Shown here: positions 22,563 to 25,183 of the stretch, piece by piece
Numbering within the stretch: position 1 is the first letter of the stretch
Layout: every line of letters starts with the position of its first letter
From: Soonwooa sp.
GTDB taxonomy: Bacteria > Bacteroidota > Bacteroidia > Flavobacteriales > Weeksellaceae
Assembly: GCF_030151385.1 (NCBI RefSeq)
Contig: NZ_JASLDS010000007.1
Span: forward strand, 1 to 25,183
Direction of reading: 5' to 3'
DNA: 25,183 bases
Notes under the pieces: generated by a model
Databases searched by the model: none
The model's input: the letters and a program-made list of their open reading frames with translations, nothing else
Told to the model about the DNA's origin: nothing
Translations under genes and position numbers: made by a program

Positions 22563-23539
22563 AAATTCTCTACGCGTTACAAGGCACCGGAAACGGACAT
22601 ATTGCTCGCGCTCAAGAAATAGTTCCGATTCTTAAAAAACATGCATTAGTCGATGTTTTAATAAGTGGGCACCAAAGCCAGCTAAAACCAAAAATCGATA
22701 TTGATTTTCGTTTTAAAGGTATTTCACTTCTTTACGATAATCACGGCGGCTTGTCTTACAATCAGACTTTATTTAATAACAATTATTGCAAAGCAGTCAA
22801 ACTTATCCGAAAGTTCAATATCGAAAGCTACGATTTGATTATCAATGATTTTGAACCAATAACTGCATGGGCTGCCAAACTAAAACATCATCCAATAATA
22901 GCGCTCAGTCATCAAGCGGCATTGTCTTTCCAAGGTGTTCCAAAGCCAAGTCATAAAAGTTGGCTTGGTGAACAAATACTAAAATATTATGCGCCTTGCA
23001 AGGAGAAAATAGGATTTCATTTTGAAGCTTTTCATCCTAATGTCAAAACTCCAGTTATTAGAAAGGAAATTCGAGCGTTGGATGCAAAGATTAATGATTT
23101 TTATTTAGTATATCTACCAAGTTATTCGGACGAAGCTATTTTTGAAACCTTGTCCAAAATCGATGTCAATTGGAAAGTTTTTTCAAAAAAATCAAAAGAA
23201 GCTTATCGAAAAAATAACGTTGAATTTTTCCCCATCGACCAAAAGAATTTTATCGATGCTTTTGCCAACTGCAAAGGTGTACTCTGCAATGCCGGTTTCG
23301 AAACACCAGCCGAAGCATTATATCTTCACAAAAAATTATTTGTAATTCCAATTCACAATCAGTACGAACAAGCTTACAATGCTTGCTATCTTAACAAACT
23401 CGGCATCGAAAGTTCGGACAAACTATCTTTAGAAGCCTTGGAAAAATGGGTTAATGCAGACAGACATTTCACAGTCGACTATCCCGACAACATCGAGAAG
23501 ATAATCACTGAAAATATTCTTCGAAAATATCAAAAATAA
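22559..23539 (+). CDS. GT-B fold glycosyltransferase, uncharacterised family (PF13528-type)
   Basis: A 326-residue glycosyltransferase-like protein. The N-terminus LYALQGTGNGHIARAQEIVP carries the GNGH loop seen in MurG/GT28-like enzymes and the CHP00661-type family. The nucleotide-sugar half has LCNAGFETPAEALYLHKKLF and IPIHNQYEQAYNACYLNKLG (about residues 241-280), the typical donor-binding pattern. No signal peptide or transmembrane segment is seen, so it would act at the inner face of the membrane. The ATG overlaps the stop of the phosphoesterase. Acting on the diacylglycerol or lipid product of that enzyme is a reasonable idea. Acceptor and sugar are unknown. Confidence 0.83.
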   Translation: MKILYALQGTGNGHIARAQEIVPILKKHALVDVLISGHQSQLKPKIDIDFRFKGISLLYDNHGGLSYNQTLFNNNYCKAVKLIRKFNIESYDLIINDFEPITAWAAKLKHHPIIALSHQAALSFQGVPKPSHKSWLGEQILKYYAPCKEKIGFHFEAFHPNVKTPVIRKEIRALDAKINDFYLVYLPSYSDEAIFETLSKIDVNWKVFSKKSKEAYRKNNVEFFPIDQKNFIDAFANCKGVLCNAGFETPAEALYLHKKLFVIPIHNQYEQAYNACYLNKLGIESSDKLSLEALEKWVNADRHFTVDYPDNIEKIITENILRKYQK

Positions 23540-23563
23540 AAAACCTCCAAAATTGGAGGTTTT
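23540..23563 (+). terminator. Terminator after the glycosyltransferase
   Basis: Arms AAAACCTCCAA (23540-23550) and TTGGAGGTTTT (23553-23563) with a very small loop, T-rich at the end. Confidence 0.75.
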
Positions 23564-23584
23564 CTTATATAAAAGATTAGTATC

Positions 23585-24001
23585 TTAAGCTTTCAAATAT
23601 CTAGCGTAAGCATATCCTTCTACACCATCAGCAGTTTTTACTTTCCACCAATCGTCAGAAGATTGCTCAACCAAAGTTACTGTAGAACCTTTAGCAGCTT
23701 TTCCTACAATGCTAGCATCAGTAGATGGCTCTTGACGGATATTAAGGTTAGACTCATCGGTTGCAACAGTCAAAGCTGCACCAGCTGCTAATCCAGAAAC
23801 TTGCACATCAATATTAATATCTGTAGCAGTATAATTAGGGTCAATAGCACCTAAAGCATTCCATACAGCATCTTTAGCCGCACTATTACTAGCACCACCA
23901 GTGATGTATAAAATACCATCTTGCTCTTGAATATTCAAATCAGAAAGTCCAGCACCTTGTGCTGCAGAAACTACGCCTGCATATTTATCTTGTAAACTCA
24001 T
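23585..24001 (-). CDS. BON-like plus SH3b domain protein
   Basis: A 138-residue protein. Residues about 1-70 resemble a BON-type alpha/beta domain (GLSDLNIQEQDGILYITGGA, AAKDAVWNALGAIDPNYTAT, INIDVQV). Residues about 80-138 are a bacterial SH3b domain (ESNLNIRQEPSTDASIVGKA, KGSTVTLVEQSSDDWWKVKT, GVEGYAYARYLKA), a fold that often binds peptidoglycan. There is no signal peptide or lipobox, so location is uncertain. The layout parallels Escherichia coli Kbp/YgaU, which joins a BON domain to a LysM peptidoglycan-binding domain. It follows the BON lipoprotein by 6 nt in one operon. Confidence 0.82.
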   Translation of the reverse strand: MSLQDKYAGVVSAAQGAGLSDLNIQEQDGILYITGGASNSAAKDAVWNALGAIDPNYTATDINIDVQVSGLAAGAALTVATDESNLNIRQEPSTDASIVGKAAKGSTVTLVEQSSDDWWKVKTADGVEGYAYARYLKA

Positions 24002-24007
24002 AATTTC

Positions 24008-24484
24008 TTATTTAACTACAATTTTGTTATCGTATTTACCAATTTTCAAAGCGTCAACAGACTCCTTCACTTTTCTAGCATCAGCAGCAGAAGCCGTACC
24101 AGTTAATGTAAGAACACCTGCAACATCTTCAGCTTTAACACCTTTAATGTCTTTAACAGCATCAGCAACTTTTTGCAATACAGCTGCATCTACAGTATGT
24201 ACTTCAACAGGTGCAGCAGGCGCTACAGTAGCCATATCATGTACATCTTTAATACCAGCAACAGCTTTTAGACTAGCAATAGCAGCATCTTTATCAGCTT
24301 GTGTCGCAAATACCCCACTTAGGTGCGCTTGTCCATCTTTCACTTCAACAGAAGTACCTGGATAAGTTGCTACCACTGTTGTTGCCTGAGTTGTTAAATC
24401 AGCATCAGAAACTTTTTTCTTACAAGAAACTGCAGCCATTGAAACCATCAAAGCCAAAGCTGCCATCTTAAGTGTTTTTTTCAT
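24008..24484 (-). CDS. Lipoprotein with two BON domains
   Basis: A 158-residue exported lipoprotein. The signal peptide (MKKTLKMAALALMVSMAAVS) ends at lipobox AVSC with C21, followed by KKK. Two BON repeats follow, about 26-82 (LTTQATTVVATYPGTSVEVK, DGQAHLSGVFATQADKDAAI) and about 98-158 (VLQKVADAVKDIKGVKAEDV, GVLTLTGTASAADARKVKES). BON domains bind membranes or other ligands and support envelope integrity, as in E. coli OsmY/DolP. The acidic and alanine-rich composition suggests a soluble, abundant protein. A full promoter lies upstream and the BON-SH3b gene is downstream in the same operon. Confidence 0.88.
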   Translation of the reverse strand: MKKTLKMAALALMVSMAAVSCKKKVSDADLTTQATTVVATYPGTSVEVKDGQAHLSGVFATQADKDAAIASLKAVAGIKDVHDMATVAPAAPVEVHTVDAAVLQKVADAVKDIKGVKAEDVAGVLTLTGTASAADARKVKESVDALKIGKYDNKIVVK

Positions 24485-24507
24485 AGGTTCAAATAATTTA
24501 TGTATAT

Positions 24508-24536
24508 CAAATGTAACGAAAAGAAACGAAATCCAA
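24508..24536 (-). promoter_or_regulatory. Promoter of the BON-domain operon
   Basis: Minus-strand TTG (24536-24534), 18-nt spacer, TACATTTG (24515-24508): a full match to the Bacteroidota promoter pattern, 23 nt before the ATG. Confidence 0.7.
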
Positions 24537-24673
24537 CTTTATATATTGCTAAATTTTTCTTAAATATTTTTGCATTATCAGTAACGAAGCTCATTGCAAC
24601 AAGCACAAATAACACACTTAAAATTTAAGCTCATAATACTACAAAAAGAATTGAGGTATTGATAAGCAATTTT

Positions 24674-24770
24674 AGGAGCTCATTCCCGCTTTCACTACTC
24701 GCTCTTTTGTGCCGAGCTATTTCCAACTGCATACAAAAAGAGCTCGAACATGCCGTTCAATCGGGGCTAG
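24674..24770 (+). repeat. Hairpin-bearing intergenic repeat (AGGAGCT ... GGGGCTAG)
   Basis: Starts AGGAGCTCATTCCCGCTTTC and ends AATCGGGGCTAG. The middle holds an inverted repeat GCTCTTTTGT (24701-24710) with ACAAAAAGAGC (24733-24743), one extra A in the right arm. I recall similarly bounded elements in other Flavobacteriia, with conserved ends and variable inner hairpins; that is memory, not checked. Confidence 0.6.
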
Positions 24771-24778
24771 CTTTTCTG

Positions 24779-24830
24779 GCTGTTAGCTCTTAGCTCTTAG
24801 CTAATGGCTAATGGCTAACAGCTAGTAACT
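24779..24830 (+). repeat. Heptad tandem array, GCTnnnn
   Basis: GCT occurs at 24779, 24786, 24793, 24800, 24807, 24814 and 24821, exactly 7 nt apart: GCTGTTA, GCTCTTA twice, GCTAATG twice, GCTAACA, GCTAGTA. Two units are exact duplicates of their neighbour. This is degenerate tandem repeat DNA, not a CRISPR. Confidence 0.85.
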
Positions 24831-25043
24831 GCTACCAAATTCCTAGTACCTATTATTCATTCTAGAACTGTAGTCTTTGTCTTTACAGATACGAGCAGGA
24901 CACTCTCAACAACTGTAAGAGGTTTCTTGTTTATTATCAATACGAGCAAGATGCTCGCACAAGCGAAGCTGATTGGCAGCTAGCGGCTTATAGTAGCTAC
25001 CTAGTAGCTGCTAGCTTCTACCTAGGTCTTATATGTTTAAACC

Positions 25044-25077
25044 AAAAAAAGCTCATCAACAATGTTGATGAGCTTTT
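25044..25077 (-). terminator. Terminator of the rRNA operon
   Basis: 14-bp arms (25047-25060 and 25064-25077), loop AAT, core GCTCATCAAC / GTTGATGAGC, followed on the minus strand by seven T (25050-25044). It lies just after the 5S rRNA 3' end. Confidence 0.85.
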
Positions 25078-25085
25078 AAAAAAAA

Positions 25086-25183
<98 letters not shown>

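Larger units (their letters stand above)
24537..25043. other. Repeat-rich intergenic region beside the rRNA operon (507 nt)
   Basis: No convincing gene. It contains a hairpin-bearing repeat (24674-24770), a heptad GCT array (24779-24830), and short repeated phrases ATACGAGCA at 24888 and 24940 with the hairpin GAGCA-AGA-TGCTC nearby. A second cluster of GCT/AGC motifs (24968-25025) has pairs again spaced 7 nt. Confidence 0.7.

Noticed and set aside
24779..24830. CRISPR array
   Set aside because: Units are 7 nt with no 25-40 nt repeats or spacers, and no cas genes are nearby.
24485..25043. tRNA genes near the rRNA operon
   Set aside because: I looked for acceptor and T-loop signatures (GTTCGAATC type) and saw none in the spacer or elsewhere.

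Overview
The window comes from an AT-rich member of the phylum Bacteroidota, most likely class Flavobacteriia and probably close to Chryseobacterium/Weeksellaceae. The evidence is: a type B succinate dehydrogenase operon of the Bacteroidota form, a type IX secretion C-terminal sorting domain, families such as DUF2480 and a 30S protein THX, weak or absent Shine-Dalgarno sequences, and repeated promoter elements of the Bacteroidota form TTG-N18-21-TAnnTTTG. The genus is inferred; no 16S sequence is present.

Layout. 1-1231: promoter, sdhC and the start of sdhA, read leftwards. 1307-5320: a leftward operon lpxB (TTG start) - GH99 endo-alpha-mannosidase-like - comEC. 5392-7169: rightward DUF2480, guanine deaminase and a DUF937 protein, ending at a two-way terminator shared with the leftward THX gene. 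7454-7635: a 182-nt structured intergenic repeat. 7699-8909: VOC protein, DUF2975 membrane protein and small Xre regulator. 8923-11336: aspS and an unknown membrane protein that begins directly on the aspS terminator. 11420-15444: mostly envelope and surface genes, namely a secreted protein with a PBCV-type basic adaptor motif, a lipoprotein, a T9SS-secreted choice-of-anchor J protein, a DprE2-like SDR and a short collagen-like lipoprotein. 15617-18560: aroC, a CGDA-type thioredoxin-like protein, a second 182-nt repeat in inverse orientation, a TlpA-like membrane thioredoxin and a DUF1232 protein. 18583-19946: mrp and a NifU-like Fe-S gene with overlapping stop and start. 20040-21572: a dicarboxylate/amino-acid symporter with an extra domain of about 95 residues. 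21729-23563: a metallophosphoesterase (LpxH/PlcP type) overlapping a glycosyltransferase by 4 nt. 23585-24536: BON/SH3b protein and BON lipoprotein. 24537-25043: repeat-rich spacer. 25044-25183: rRNA-operon terminator and 5S rRNA, read leftwards.

How it fits together. Most genes are housekeeping or envelope functions. The points that stand out are: (1) two 182-nt repeats whose stems differ in sequence but stay paired, implying a structure under selection; (2) a phosphoesterase-glycosyltransferase pair that resembles the PlcP plus glycosyltransferase membrane-lipid remodelling module; (3) a eukaryote-glycan-type GH99 enzyme inside an lpxB-comEC operon; (4) a symporter with a large periplasmic insertion; and (5) a seven-unit heptad GCT repeat beside the rRNA operon. 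No CRISPR array, transposase, prophage gene or tRNA was seen.
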